A stretch of 64,000 bases of DNA, taken from positions 1 through 64,000 of the forward strand of contig NZ_JACIGI010000019.1 in NCBI RefSeq assembly GCF_014197795.1. Direction: 5' to 3'. The position numbers were made by a program, and so were the translations under genes. Below are positions 9,763-18,230 of the stretch, piece by piece. This DNA comes from Roseospira goensis. GTDB taxonomy: Bacteria > Pseudomonadota > Alphaproteobacteria > Rhodospirillales > Rhodospirillaceae. Position 1 is the first letter of the stretch, and each line of letters starts with the position of its first letter. The notes beneath the pieces are model-generated. The model was not told the origin of the DNA and searched no databases. It worked only from the letters and a program-made list of their open reading frames with translations.

Positions 9763-10328
9763 GACCGGCCTCCATCGGCGCGCCGCCGCCGCAGCGGTCC
9801 CCGCGCCGCCGCCCAGGCATAGGCCAGCCCGGAGGTCACCGTGGTGACCGCCACCACCGGCACCAGGACGGCCGCCAGCTGCCGGGTCATGTCCGGGGCC
9901 AGGGCCTCGGTGGCCAGCACCCCAGCCCCCAGCGTCACCTGGGCGACGGTGTTGAACCGCGACAGCCGCGATGGGACCGGGACATAGGCGCCGCCGCACA
10001 GCCGGATGACACCGGCGCCCAGCAGGATGGCGAAATCGCGCGCCACCACCAGCAGCGCCAGCCAGGCCGGCAGCACCTGGACCAGCGCCAGCATGATGTA
10101 GACGCCGGACAACAGGGCCTTGTCGGCGACCGGATCGAGCGTTGCCCCCAGGGCGGTGCGGGCGTTCAGGCGCCGCGCCAACGTGCCATCCAGGGCGTCG
10201 GTCAGGCCGGCGACGACGAACAGCACGAGCGCCACCAGGGTCCGGTCATCGGCGATGCACCACAGCGTGGGGATCACCAGGACGAAGCGGAGCGCGGTCA
10301 GGGCGTTGGGAAGGGCGGCCAGGGTCAC
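9759..10328 (-). CDS. CDP-alcohol phosphatidyltransferase
   Basis: A 189-residue integral membrane enzyme with about five to six hydrophobic segments. The CDP-alcohol phosphatidyltransferase signature D-x2-DG-x2-AR-x8-G-x3-D-x3-D is complete in the segment DALDGTLARRLNARTALGATLDPVADK at residues 43-69. Such enzymes transfer a phosphatidyl group from CDP-diacylglycerol to an alcohol, for example glycerol-3-phosphate (PgsA). The main pgsA of alphaproteobacteria usually lies beside uvrC; this copy sits between hda and a DUF2066 gene, so the acceptor is left open. It overlaps the genes on both sides by 4 bp (10325-10328 and 9759-9762), making a tight three-gene unit. Confidence 0.87.
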   Translation of the reverse strand: MTLAALPNALTALRFVLVIPTLWCIADDRTLVALVLFVVAGLTDALDGTLARRLNARTALGATLDPVADKALLSGVYIMLALVQVLPAWLALLVVARDFAILLGAGVIRLCGGAYVPVPSRLSRFNTVAQVTLGAGVLATEALAPDMTRQLAAVLVPVVAVTTVTSGLAYAWAAARGPLRRRRADGGRS

Positions 10329-11644
10329 TCCGGTCGAGTCCCTCCTGCCGGGCCGAGCGCCCCGCCGAGGCCGGTCGCGCCGACCGTGGCGGACGCCCCC
10401 GCCGTCCCCGCCGTCCCCGGGGTCGCGGCGGCCGGCGCGGCGGTGCGGCGGATCAGCCAGTAGCCATCGCGCACGGACAGGTTGAGGCCCTCCGAGGCCA
10501 GCCCCGCGCCCACGCGCTCGGCATCGCCGAGCACGGTCAGGGTGAGCTGGGCCGTCTGGCGGCTCATGGCCTGCACCGTGTGGTCGCGCACCAGCGGGGA
10601 GCGCTCCAGCGCACGGCGGGTCGCCACCCAGTCGGAGAAGCCGCCCAGGCTCACCAGCGCAGTGACCCGGCGGGCCGCGCCGGTCTGCACCATGGTGGCG
10701 TTGCGCCAGTCCTCTTCCATGCGCCGGGCCAGTTCCCGGGCCGCCCGGGTCAGGAAGGCGGCATCGTCCTCGCCGGCCATGCGGGTGATGCCGCTGCGCG
10801 CCGTTTTCGCCATGGCGCGCGGGCTACCGTAGTTGAGGGAGACCTCCAGGCGGTCCGGGCTGCTCCGCACCGCGTGGGCGACCAGGACCTGGGCGCGGCC
10901 GTAACGATCCAGCAGCCGGGCCAGGGCATCACTGTCGGGCGCCAGCGCCTCCTCGGCGGTAAGGCTGGTGACGTCGCGCAGGTCGCCGGTGGGCACCTCC
11001 AGCGGCATCAGCACGTTGCCGCTGTCCTGTCGGCGCCAGGCCGTCAGCCACGGATTGGTGTCCTCCCACAGGATCGCGGCGGCGTCGGGGCCGGGCTGGT
11101 AGACCGGCACCACCAGGACCGGCTGCGAGGCGCTGGCGGCGTGTCCGATGCCGTGCTGCTGCAACAGCCGGCGCACGGCGGTGCCGTCGTAGCGCACGGT
11201 GATGCGCGCCTTGTAGGTGGTGTCGGTGGTGCGTTCGGCGGACAGGCTGTAGGTCTCCACCATGGCCCGCACCTGCTGGCCCGACGGCTGCGGCAGCCGG
11301 CCATGGTCGGCCGGGTCGGTGATGCGACGCAGCATGGTCTGGAACGCGGCCACCTTGCCCTGGGCGACGGCCTGGTCGCGGGCCTGCGCGGCGTCGGCGG
11401 CGGTGGCCTCGATCGGCACCGCGCGCGCGGTGTAGGCGCCGTCCTCGCCCTGGCCCGGCCCCTGCGCGTCGGCCCGGCCCGGGACCACCCCCAGGACCAT
11501 GACCATCACCACCGCCAGCAGCAGGCGCGCCACGGTCCCGACCACCCCCGGTGCGGCCGGGGCCGCTGTTGCATCGGCGGCCGGTTCGGCTATGGTTCGC
11601 CCGTCCCGATCCGGTCCCTCTGTCAGCGTTCGCGAGGCCGCCAT
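10325..11644 (-). CDS. DUF2066 domain-containing secreted protein
   Basis: A protein of about 439 residues, predicted to be exported: a hydrophobic stretch ([19 protein letters not shown]) ends at ADAQ, a signal peptidase I-like site. The body, from about residue 90, matches the DUF2066 family, conserved near hda and purM in proteobacteria; its function is unknown. The C-terminus ends in an Ala/Gly/Thr-rich tail. With the ATG start at 11644 the signal peptide has a long 38-residue leader, so the GTG at 11545 (giving [13 protein letters not shown]) may be the real start. With the ATG start, the gene overlaps the divergent purM by 53 bp. It is the first gene of the unit with the phosphatidyltransferase and hda. 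Confidence 0.72.
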   Translation of the reverse strand: MAASRTLTEGPDRDGRTIAEPAADATAAPAAPGVVGTVARLLLAVVMVMVLGVVPGRADAQGPGQGEDGAYTARAVPIEATAADAAQARDQAVAQGKVAAFQTMLRRITDPADHGRLPQPSGQQVRAMVETYSLSAERTTDTTYKARITVRYDGTAVRRLLQQHGIGHAASASQPVLVVPVYQPGPDAAAILWEDTNPWLTAWRRQDSGNVLMPLEVPTGDLRDVTSLTAEEALAPDSDALARLLDRYGRAQVLVAHAVRSSPDRLEVSLNYGSPRAMAKTARSGITRMAGEDDAAFLTRAARELARRMEEDWRNATMVQTGAARRVTALVSLGGFSDWVATRRALERSPLVRDHTVQAMSRQTAQLTLTVLGDAERVGAGLASEGLNLSVRDGYWLIRRTAAPAAATPGTAGTAGASATVGATGLGGALGPAGGTRPE

Positions 11645-12734
11645 TTCCACTCCCTTCCAAAGCGACGGTCCCCGGGACGGGGGCCTGACGTACAAGGCCG
11701 CCGGCGTCGACATCGCCGCCGGTGACGCGCTGGTGCGGGCCATCGCGCCGTTGGCGCGCGCCACCGCCCGCCCCGGGGCCGAGGCCGCGCTGGGCGGCTT
11801 CGGCGCCGTGTTCGATCCGGCCGGCGCCGGGTTCCGCGACCCCCTGCTGGTCGCCGCCACCGATGGCGTCGGCACCAAGCTGCGGATCGCCATCGAGACC
11901 GGGCGCCATGCGGGCATCGGCCAGGACCTGGTGGCCATGTGCGTCAACGATCTCGTGGTGCAGGGCGCCGAGCCCCTGTTCTTCCTGGACTATTACGCTA
12001 CGGCGCGGCTCGATGTCGAGACCGCGCGCGCGGTGGTGGCGGGCATCGCCGACGGCTGCCGCCAGGCCGGCTGTGCCCTGGTGGGCGGCGAGACGGCGGA
12101 GATGCCGGGCCTGTACGCGGCCGGGGACTACGACCTGGCCGGCTTCGCCGTCGGCGCCGTCGAGCGCGACCAACTCCTGACCGGCGACCGCGTGGCGGCG
12201 GGCGACGTGCTCCTCGGGCTCGCCGCCAGCGGCCTGCACTCCAATGGCTTCTCGCTGGTGCGCCGGGTGGTGGCGGACCGCGGCCTGGCCTGGGACGCGC
12301 CGGCCCCGTTCGAGCCCGGCCGGTCGCTGGGCGAGGCGGTGCTGGCGCCGACCCGGATCTACGTCGCCGCCTGCCTGGACGCGGTGCGCTCCGGGGCGGT
12401 GCACGCGCTGGCGCACATCACCGGTGGCGGCTTCGTGGAGAACATCCCGCGCGTGCTGCCGGCGGGGCTGGCCGCGGCGCTGGACGTGCACGCGCTGCCG
12501 CTGCCGCCGGTGTTCCGCTGGGTGCAGCAGGCCGGCGGCATCGCCCCGACGGAGATGGCGCGGACCTTCAACTGCGGCATCGGCATGGTGGCCGTGGTGG
12601 CGCCGGACCGCGTCGACGAGACCCTGACCCGGCTGGCCGGCCACGGCGAGGCGGCGCGCGTGATCGGACGCGTCGCGGCGCGCGAGGATGGGCCGGCGGT
12701 GCGGCTGGACGGCCTGGACGAGGCCTGGGCATGA
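11592..12734 (+). CDS. purM: Phosphoribosylformylglycinamidine cyclo-ligase (AIR synthetase)
   Basis: The ATP-dependent ring closure of FGAM to aminoimidazole ribonucleotide, step five of purine synthesis. The typical N-terminus [18 protein letters not shown] is present, followed by the ATP-binding region around GGFGAVFDP, the [10 protein letters not shown] motif and GGETAEMPG. As called, it has 380 residues, about 30 more than the family norm, because GLTYK begins only at residue 35. No better in-frame ATG or GTG lies between 11592 and GLTYK, so the start is uncertain. The stop overlaps the purN start (ATGA at 12731). The gene is divergent from the DUF2066 gene, sharing its 5' region. Confidence 0.93.
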   Translation: MVRPSRSGPSVSVREAAISTPFQSDGPRDGGLTYKAAGVDIAAGDALVRAIAPLARATARPGAEAALGGFGAVFDPAGAGFRDPLLVAATDGVGTKLRIAIETGRHAGIGQDLVAMCVNDLVVQGAEPLFFLDYYATARLDVETARAVVAGIADGCRQAGCALVGGETAEMPGLYAAGDYDLAGFAVGAVERDQLLTGDRVAAGDVLLGLAASGLHSNGFSLVRRVVADRGLAWDAPAPFEPGRSLGEAVLAPTRIYVAACLDAVRSGAVHALAHITGGGFVENIPRVLPAGLAAALDVHALPLPPVFRWVQQAGGIAPTEMARTFNCGIGMVAVVAPDRVDETLTRLAGHGEAARVIGRVAAREDGPAVRLDGLDEAWA

Positions 12735-13405
12735 CCGCGACCGGGCCGAGCCACGACGCGCGCGTGCCGGTGGCGATCCTGATCTCCGGGCGCGGCAGCA
12801 ACATGCAAGCGCTGGCGACCGCCTGCGCCGATCCGACCTTCCCCGCCCGGGTGGCCCTGGTGCTGAGCAACGAGCCCGCCGCCCCCGGCCTGGGCTGGGC
12901 AGCCGATCAGGGACTGCCGACCGCGGTCGTGCACCATCGCCAGTACGACAGCCGCGCGGACTTCGACGCCGCCCTGGACGCCCGCCTGCGCGCCGCCGGG
13001 GTGCGCATCCTGTGTCTGGCCGGGTTCATGCGGTTGCTGACCCCGGCGTTCGTGCAGGGCTGGGGCGACCGGGTGCTGAACATCCATCCGTCGCTGCTGC
13101 CGGCCTTCAAGGGCCTGCACACCCACGAGCGCGCGCTGGAGTCCGGGGTCAAGCTGCACGGCTGCACCGTGCACCTGGTGCGCCCGGAGATGGACTCCGG
13201 CCCCATCGTGGCCCAGGCTGCCGTCCCGGTGCGGGCGGACGACACGCCCGAGACGCTGGGGGCGCGGGTGCTGGCGCAGGAGCACCGCATCTATCCGCTG
13301 GCGCTGCGGCTGCTGGCGCAGGGGCGGTTGCGCGTCTCCGGTGCCGTCTGTCACGTGCGCGACGCGACCGCACCGGAGGCGGCGCTGGTCAACCCGGTGG
13401 GATAA
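12731..13405 (+). CDS. purN: Phosphoribosylglycinamide formyltransferase
   Basis: A 224-residue enzyme that transfers the formyl group of 10-formyltetrahydrofolate to GAR, step three of purine synthesis. The substrate loop [11 protein letters not shown], the strand [11 protein letters not shown] and the catalytic region [21 protein letters not shown], with the catalytic Asn and His, are all visible, followed by [16 protein letters not shown] with the catalytic Asp. It is coupled to purM by a 4-bp overlap, the usual arrangement. It ends 61 bp before the convergent DUF1269 gene; no clear terminator with a T-tract is seen in that gap. Confidence 0.96.
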   Translation: MTATGPSHDARVPVAILISGRGSNMQALATACADPTFPARVALVLSNEPAAPGLGWAADQGLPTAVVHHRQYDSRADFDAALDARLRAAGVRILCLAGFMRLLTPAFVQGWGDRVLNIHPSLLPAFKGLHTHERALESGVKLHGCTVHLVRPEMDSGPIVAQAAVPVRADDTPETLGARVLAQEHRIYPLALRLLAQGRLRVSGAVCHVRDATAPEAALVNPVG

Positions 13406-13466
13406 CCGGGGCGCGGCATACGACCCTGGTTCCGACGAGTCGGGACCCGGGCCGGGCCGCATTGCA

Positions 13467-14009
13467 TCAGGCGGCGCGTGCCTCGGCGTCCATGTCGGCC
13501 TTGCTGTCCGCCAGGAAGCGGGCCAGCTTCTCTTCCTGCTCGCGGCTCAGCGAGGTGCGCAGGATCGTGCCCTTGTATCCCTGCATCTCCTCCAGCACGC
13601 GGTCCGGCTTGGCGTCCCGGATCAGCAGGAACAGCGCCGAGCTGTCGGGCGTGATGGTCTCGCCCAGGCGCTTGATGAAGTCGTCGTCGATGCCGTAGTC
13701 GCTGAGCGCGCCGCTGAGCGCTCCCGCGCCGGCCCCGAGCACGCCGCCGGTGAGCAACCCGGCCAGCGGGTTCAGGAACAGCAGGCCGATCAGCGTACCC
13801 CACAGGGCGCCCCAGGTGCCGCCGCCGGCCGCACCGGTGCCGACCAGGTTGACCGTCTGGCGCACCTTGACCCGGCCGTCCGGGCGCCGCACGGCGACGG
13901 CGGCGTCGGCCACGTCGATCAGGTATTCCTTCTCCAGCCGTTCGACGTCCGCCAGCGCGCGGTCCGCGGTCTTGGGGTCGTCGAAGGCCACGCACACCAG
14001 TTCCGTCAT
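13467..14009 (-). CDS. DUF1269 membrane protein
   Basis: A 180-residue protein of the DUF1269 family. The N-terminal region MTELVCVAFDDPKTADRAL resembles a small ferredoxin-like domain. It is followed by a long glycine/alanine-rich hydrophobic stretch (GGGTWGALWGTLIGLLFLN to GALSGALSDYG, about residues 60-105) like those that insert in membranes, and by a conserved soluble tail with SSALFLLIRDAKPDRVLEEM. The function is not established. It sits alone on its strand; the nine-unit palindrome array begins 116 bp upstream of its start codon, so the array lies between dctP and this gene. Confidence 0.8.
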   Translation of the reverse strand: MTELVCVAFDDPKTADRALADVERLEKEYLIDVADAAVAVRRPDGRVKVRQTVNLVGTGAAGGGTWGALWGTLIGLLFLNPLAGLLTGGVLGAGAGALSGALSDYGIDDDFIKRLGETITPDSSALFLLIRDAKPDRVLEEMQGYKGTILRTSLSREQEEKLARFLADSKADMDAEARAA

Positions 14010-14124
14010 GCGAGAGTCTCCCTTGCGGTGAATCCCGGGGTGCCGCCGGCCCGCTCGCGGGGCGGCGGCGCTCTCGGTCTCAACGCATGACGGTCGGCGC
14101 GGGTTTCATGACGGCGGGAGGGAG

Positions 14125-14900
14125 GCGCCCACGCAGGAGCGTGGGCGCGAGACTCCCGTTTTCTCGGTCCCACGCTCCTGCGTGGGGCCGTTCCGGTCCC
14201 TCTCGGGGCGAGGCGCCCTCGCGGGAGCGTGGGCGCGAGAGTTCGCGTCTTTCTCGGTCCCACGCTCCTGCGTGGGACCGTTCCGGTCCCTCTGGCGGCG
14301 AGACGCCCTCGCGGGAGCGTGGGCGCGAGACTCCCGTTTTCTCGGTCCCACGCTCCTGCGTGGGACCGTTCCGGTCCCTCTGGCGGCGAGACGCCCACGC
14401 GGGAGTGTGGGCGCGAGACTCCCGTTTTCTCGGTCCCACGCTCCTGCGTGGGGCCGTTCCGGTCCCTCTGGCGGCGAGACGCCCACGCGGGAGCGTGGGC
14501 GCGAGACTCCCGTTTTCTCGCTCCCACGCTCTTGCGTGGGACCGTTCCGGTCCCTCTCGGGGCGGGGCGCCCACGCGGGAGCGTGGGCGCGAGAGTTCGC
14601 GTCTTTCTCGGTCCCACGCTCCTGCGTGGGACCGTTCCGGTCCCTCTGGCGGCGAGGCGCCCACGCGGGAGCGTGGGCGCGAGACTCCCGTTTTCTCGGT
14701 CCCGCGCTCCTGCGTGGGACCGTTCCGGTCCCTCTGGCGGCGAGGCGCCCTCGCGGGAGCGTGGGCGCGAGAGTTCGCGTCTTTCTCGGTCCCACGCTCC
14801 TGCGTGGGACCGTTCCGGTCCCTCTCGGGGCGAGGCGCCCACGCGGGAGCGTGGGCGCGAGAGTTCGCGTCTTTCTCGGTCCCACGCTCCTGCGTGGGAC
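14125..14900. repeat. Nine-unit tandem array of paired palindromes
   Basis: Nine head-to-tail units, spaced 88 or 90 bp apart, each holding two palindromes. The first is CGCCCACGC with GCGTGGGCG around a four-base centre (some units read CGCCCTCGC). The second is CCCACGC with GCGTGGG around TCCT. The two share the same stem core, so each unit can fold into two hairpins or into one long hairpin. The 88-bp units have GAGACTCCCGTTTTCTC between the palindromes and the 90-bp units have GAGAGTTCGCGTCTTTCTC. Units are joined by a segment reading GACCGTTCCGGTCCCTCT. Both strands stay open in several frames only because of the repeat. It resembles REP/BIME-type intergenic repeats. No unique spacers are present, so it is not a CRISPR array. 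Confidence 0.93.
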
Positions 14901-14926
14901 CGAGTGGGACCCAGGGAACGCCGGGA

Positions 14927-16003
14927 TCAGCCGTATCTGTAGGGCGGACCGGCCTTGCGCATCACCTCGCGGTAGTCCTTGAGGATCTGGACCACACGGG
15001 CGGTGCGGTCGCTCTCGGCCGCGATCTCGTCCCAGAACTTCATCGCCTCGTCCTCGACCTGCTGCCACTCGGACTCGGGGATGGTGGTCAGTTCCAGCTT
15101 CTCGCCCATGACGCGCAGCTTGGCCTCGCCGCCCCAATACCAGTGCTGGCGGTAGTAATGGCTGCTGTCCATGCAGAGCCGGAACAGGGTCTTGAGGTTG
15201 TCGGGCAGCTCTTCCCAACGTTCCGAGTTGGCGAAGTACGAGCCGCACCAGGCCCCGGAGATGTTGTTGGTGAGGAAGTAGTTGGTCACATCGGCCCAGC
15301 CCACCGTGTAGTCCTCGGTGATGCCGGACCAGGCGATCCCGTCCAGCTCGCCGGTCTGCACCGCCACCTCGACGTCTTCCCACGGCAGGGTCACCGGCAC
15401 CACCCCGAAGCGCGACAGGAACCGGCCGGCGGTCGGGAAGGTGAAGACGCGCAGCCCCTTGAGGTCGTCCAGGCTGCGGATCGGGTTGACGGTGGCGAAG
15501 TGGCAGGGGTCCCAGGCGCCGGCGGACAACCAGGTCACCCCCTCGACCTCGCCGTAAGCCTCTTCCCAGATCTCGCGCAGGCCGTACTCGTTGAACAGCA
15601 CCGGCACGTCCAGGCTGTAGCGGGTGGCGAACGGGAAGTAGCCGCCGAACACCGACACGTCGACCGGTGCGGCGATGGAGTCGTCGTCGCTCTGCACCGC
15701 GTCGATGGTGCCGCGCTGCATGGCGCGGAACAGCTCGCCGGTCGGCACGAGCTGGTCGGCGAAGTAGAGTTCGATCTGCATCTGGTCGCCGGCCACCTTA
15801 TTGAAGGCGTCGATGGACGGCTTGATGACGTGCTCGGCCAGGGCCGGGCCGGCGTAGGTCTGCAGCCGCCAGCGGATGGTGGACTGCGCATGCACCGCCG
15901 GAGCCGCCAGGGTGGTGGCGCCGGCCGCGGCCGCGCCCAGGCCGGCGGTCTTGAGGAAGGCGCGGCGGCTGTTGCCGGTGGCGTCGGTGGGGGGTGTCGT
16001 CAT
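14927..16003 (-). CDS. dctP: TRAP transporter substrate-binding protein
   Basis: A 358-residue periplasmic receptor of a TRAP (tripartite ATP-independent periplasmic) transporter. The N-terminus has a twin-arginine signal, SRRAFLKTAG, with a cleavage site near AVHAQ. The mature part has the DctP-type fold; conserved landmarks include the stretch VPTGELFRAMQRGTIDAVQ and, near residue 225, GELDGIAWSGITEDYTVGW, which resembles TakP-like receptors of 2-oxo acids and related carboxylates. The true ligand is unknown. It lies 100 bp downstream of dctM in the order dctQ-dctM-dctP. The repeat array starts 26 bp after its stop. Confidence 0.9.
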   Translation of the reverse strand: MTTPPTDATGNSRRAFLKTAGLGAAAAGATTLAAPAVHAQSTIRWRLQTYAGPALAEHVIKPSIDAFNKVAGDQMQIELYFADQLVPTGELFRAMQRGTIDAVQSDDDSIAAPVDVSVFGGYFPFATRYSLDVPVLFNEYGLREIWEEAYGEVEGVTWLSAGAWDPCHFATVNPIRSLDDLKGLRVFTFPTAGRFLSRFGVVPVTLPWEDVEVAVQTGELDGIAWSGITEDYTVGWADVTNYFLTNNISGAWCGSYFANSERWEELPDNLKTLFRLCMDSSHYYRQHWYWGGEAKLRVMGEKLELTTIPESEWQQVEDEAMKFWDEIAAESDRTARVVQILKDYREVMRKAGPPYRYG

Positions 16004-16103
16004 CCCGGAAGCTCCCTGTCATTGTGATCCGAGCTGTTCGCGGCCGTGGGCCGGCCGCCGGCCATACACCCGCGGCTGCCCTCACGGCCCGGCGCCGGCC
16101 GCG

Positions 16104-17426
16104 TCAGCGGCCGTACACCAGATCGGGCAGCCACAGGGCGATCTGCGGGAAGGCCATGACCAGTGCCAGCCCCACCACCATCACCAGCACGAACGGCACG
16201 ATCGAGCGGTAGATGTCCATCAGGGTGACCTGGGGCGGCGCCATGGCCCGCATCAGGAACAGGTTGTAGCCGAACGGCGGCGTCATGTAGGCGATCTGGC
16301 AGGTGATGGTGTACAGCACGCCGTACCACACCAGATCGAATCCCAGCGCTCCCACCAGCGGCACGTACAACGGGGCCACGATGACCAGCATCGCGGTGTC
16401 GTCCAGGAAGGTGCCCATCAGCAGGAACGAGAGCTGCATCAGGATCAGGATTTCCCACGGCCCCAGGCCGAGGCGGTCGACGAACAGGCTCTCGATGGCG
16501 CGCACCGCGCCCAGGCCGTCGAACACCGCGCCGAAGCACAGCGCGGCCAGGATGATCCACATGAACATGCAGGTCACGCCGAGGGTCTTGCGCAGCACCT
16601 CGCCCATCACCCGCGATGTCAGGCGGCGCCGGATGACCGCCGCCACCGTGGCAGCCAGGGCGCCCACGGCGGAGCTTTCCACCAGCGAGGTGTAGCCCAG
16701 CACGAACAGGCCGATCATCAGGAAGAAGATGATCAGCGGCAGGACCCCGGCGCGCAGCAGCAGCAGCTTCTCGCGCACCGAGACGTCGCGCTCGTCCTTC
16801 GGCAGCGCCGGGCCGAGCGACGGCTGCGCCCAGCAGCGCAGGGCGATGTAGAGGATGAACAGCGCCGCCATCATCAGGCCCGGCGTGATGCCGGCCAGCC
16901 AGAGCTGGCCCACCGGCTGGCGCGCGATCATGCCGTACAGGACCAGGACGACGCTCGGCGGCACCAGGATGCCCAGCGAACTGCCGGCCTGGATGACGCC
17001 GGTGACCATGATCTTGTCGTAGTTGCGGCGCAGCAGCTCCGGCAGGGCGATGGTGGCGCCGATGGCCATGCCGGCGACGCTCAGGCCGTTCATGGCGGAG
17101 ATGGCGACCATGAGACCGATGGTGCCGATCGCCAGGCCGCCCCGGACCGGCCCGAACCAGACGTGGAACATGCGGTAGAGGTCGTCGGCGATGCCCGACT
17201 CCGACAGCATGTAGCCCATGTAGATGAACAGCGGCAGGGTCAGCAGCGGATACCACTTCATCAGCTTCATGGCCGCGCTGAAGCCGATCTCGGCGCCGCC
17301 GTCGCCCCACAGCAGCAGCGCCGAGGCGACCGCGACGAAGCCGATGGCCGCGAACACGCGCTGCCCGGTGAGCAGCATCAGCATCATCGAGGCGAACATC
17401 AGCAGGGCGATGAGCTCGTAGCTCAT
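16104..17426 (-). CDS. dctM: TRAP transporter large permease
   Basis: A 440-residue polytopic inner-membrane protein of the DctM family, with about a dozen hydrophobic segments. Family landmarks include the region GISTIG-like GGLAIGTIGLMVAISAMNGLSVAGMAIG near residue 90-118, GSSLGILVPPSVVLVLYG near residue 150, and a C-terminal YMTPPFGYNLFLM segment. It forms the sodium- or proton-driven transport channel that accepts substrate from DctP. The start overlaps the dctQ stop by 4 bp. An unusual soluble loop near residues 215-230 (ALPKDERDVSVREK) lies between membrane segments, which is common in the long DctM subtype. Confidence 0.94.
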   Translation of the reverse strand: MSYELIALLMFASMMLMLLTGQRVFAAIGFVAVASALLLWGDGGAEIGFSAAMKLMKWYPLLTLPLFIYMGYMLSESGIADDLYRMFHVWFGPVRGGLAIGTIGLMVAISAMNGLSVAGMAIGATIALPELLRRNYDKIMVTGVIQAGSSLGILVPPSVVLVLYGMIARQPVGQLWLAGITPGLMMAALFILYIALRCWAQPSLGPALPKDERDVSVREKLLLLRAGVLPLIIFFLMIGLFVLGYTSLVESSAVGALAATVAAVIRRRLTSRVMGEVLRKTLGVTCMFMWIILAALCFGAVFDGLGAVRAIESLFVDRLGLGPWEILILMQLSFLLMGTFLDDTAMLVIVAPLYVPLVGALGFDLVWYGVLYTITCQIAYMTPPFGYNLFLMRAMAPPQVTLMDIYRSIVPFVLVMVVGLALVMAFPQIALWLPDLVYGR

Positions 17427-17950
17427 GGGGCGGGCTCCCCGAGCCGCTCACCGCGCAGGCGGGCGATGTCCTTGAACAGTTCGGCGAAGGCCTGCAGCAG
17501 CGTCAGGGTGATGCCGAGGCACATGATGATCTTGATGGGCGCCATGTACGGCCGCCAGGCGGAGTAGCTGCGCTCGCCGTACTCCAGCGCATAGCTGGTC
17601 GAGGAAAGGCCGCCGTAGAGCAGAACGCTCAGGTAGAAAATCAGAAAGAAGATGGTGAAGACGTCGACCCAGGTCTTGGTGCGGCGCGACCACATGCCAT
17701 AGAGCAGGTCCATGCGCACGTGGCTCTCGGTCTGCAACGCATAGGCGCCGCCCACCAGGAAGTACGTCACCATCAGGAACTGGGCCACCTCCAGCGTCCA
17801 GATCGACGGCAGCAGCCCGGGGGTGTTCTTCGACACCGCCGACCAGAACAGCACCGCCATCATGGCGAAGATCAACAGCATGGTGAGCCGGCCGGTGATC
17901 CGGCTGGTTGCGTCCATGACCCTGACGTAGTGCCTGATCGCCTTCGGCAT
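17423..17950 (-). CDS. dctQ: TRAP transporter small permease
   Basis: A 175-residue membrane protein of the DctQ family with four predicted hydrophobic helices. The sequence MLLIFAMMAVLFWSAVSKNT forms the first, and FLMVTYFLVGGAYALQTESHVRMDLLYG, with its conserved HVRMD segment, ends the second. It pairs with DctM in the membrane. It is the first gene of the TRAP operon and overlaps dctM by 4 bp. The 280-bp gap upstream towards the VWA gene must hold the promoter; no convincing regulator site was recognised there. Confidence 0.92.
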   Translation of the reverse strand: MPKAIRHYVRVMDATSRITGRLTMLLIFAMMAVLFWSAVSKNTPGLLPSIWTLEVAQFLMVTYFLVGGAYALQTESHVRMDLLYGMWSRRTKTWVDVFTIFFLIFYLSVLLYGGLSSTSYALEYGERSYSAWRPYMAPIKIIMCLGITLTLLQAFAELFKDIARLRGERLGEPAP

Positions 17951-18230
17951 GGCTCCGTCCGTGGCTGCCGGTTGAGGGGCGCCGGACGAACGCGCGCCTT
18001 GGGCGCCGGGCGCGGTCCGGTCACAAGGCGGTAAAGGTCCCCGCCCGGCGCGAGTGTGTCAAGATTCATCGACAAGAACCGGGTGTGCCCAGAAATGAGG
18101 CAGGGGCCCCGGCGGCGTTGTGCTTGAGCGCGCGACACAGTGTCTTGGCGGCGACTGGCGCTCCGGCGGCGCTCGCCTATTAAGGTCTTGGGGTGGCCGC
18201 GTATGCCCAATGGTTGGGGGGTCGTTGTCC

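Noticed and set aside
14125-14900. CRISPR array
   Set aside because: The whole 88-90 bp unit is repeated, no unique spacers exist, and no cas genes are near.
14006-14982. Long Arg/Gly/Ser-rich open frames on both strands across the palindrome array
   Set aside because: Open only because the repeat lacks stop codons in several frames; the predicted proteins are simple reiterations of the DNA repeat.
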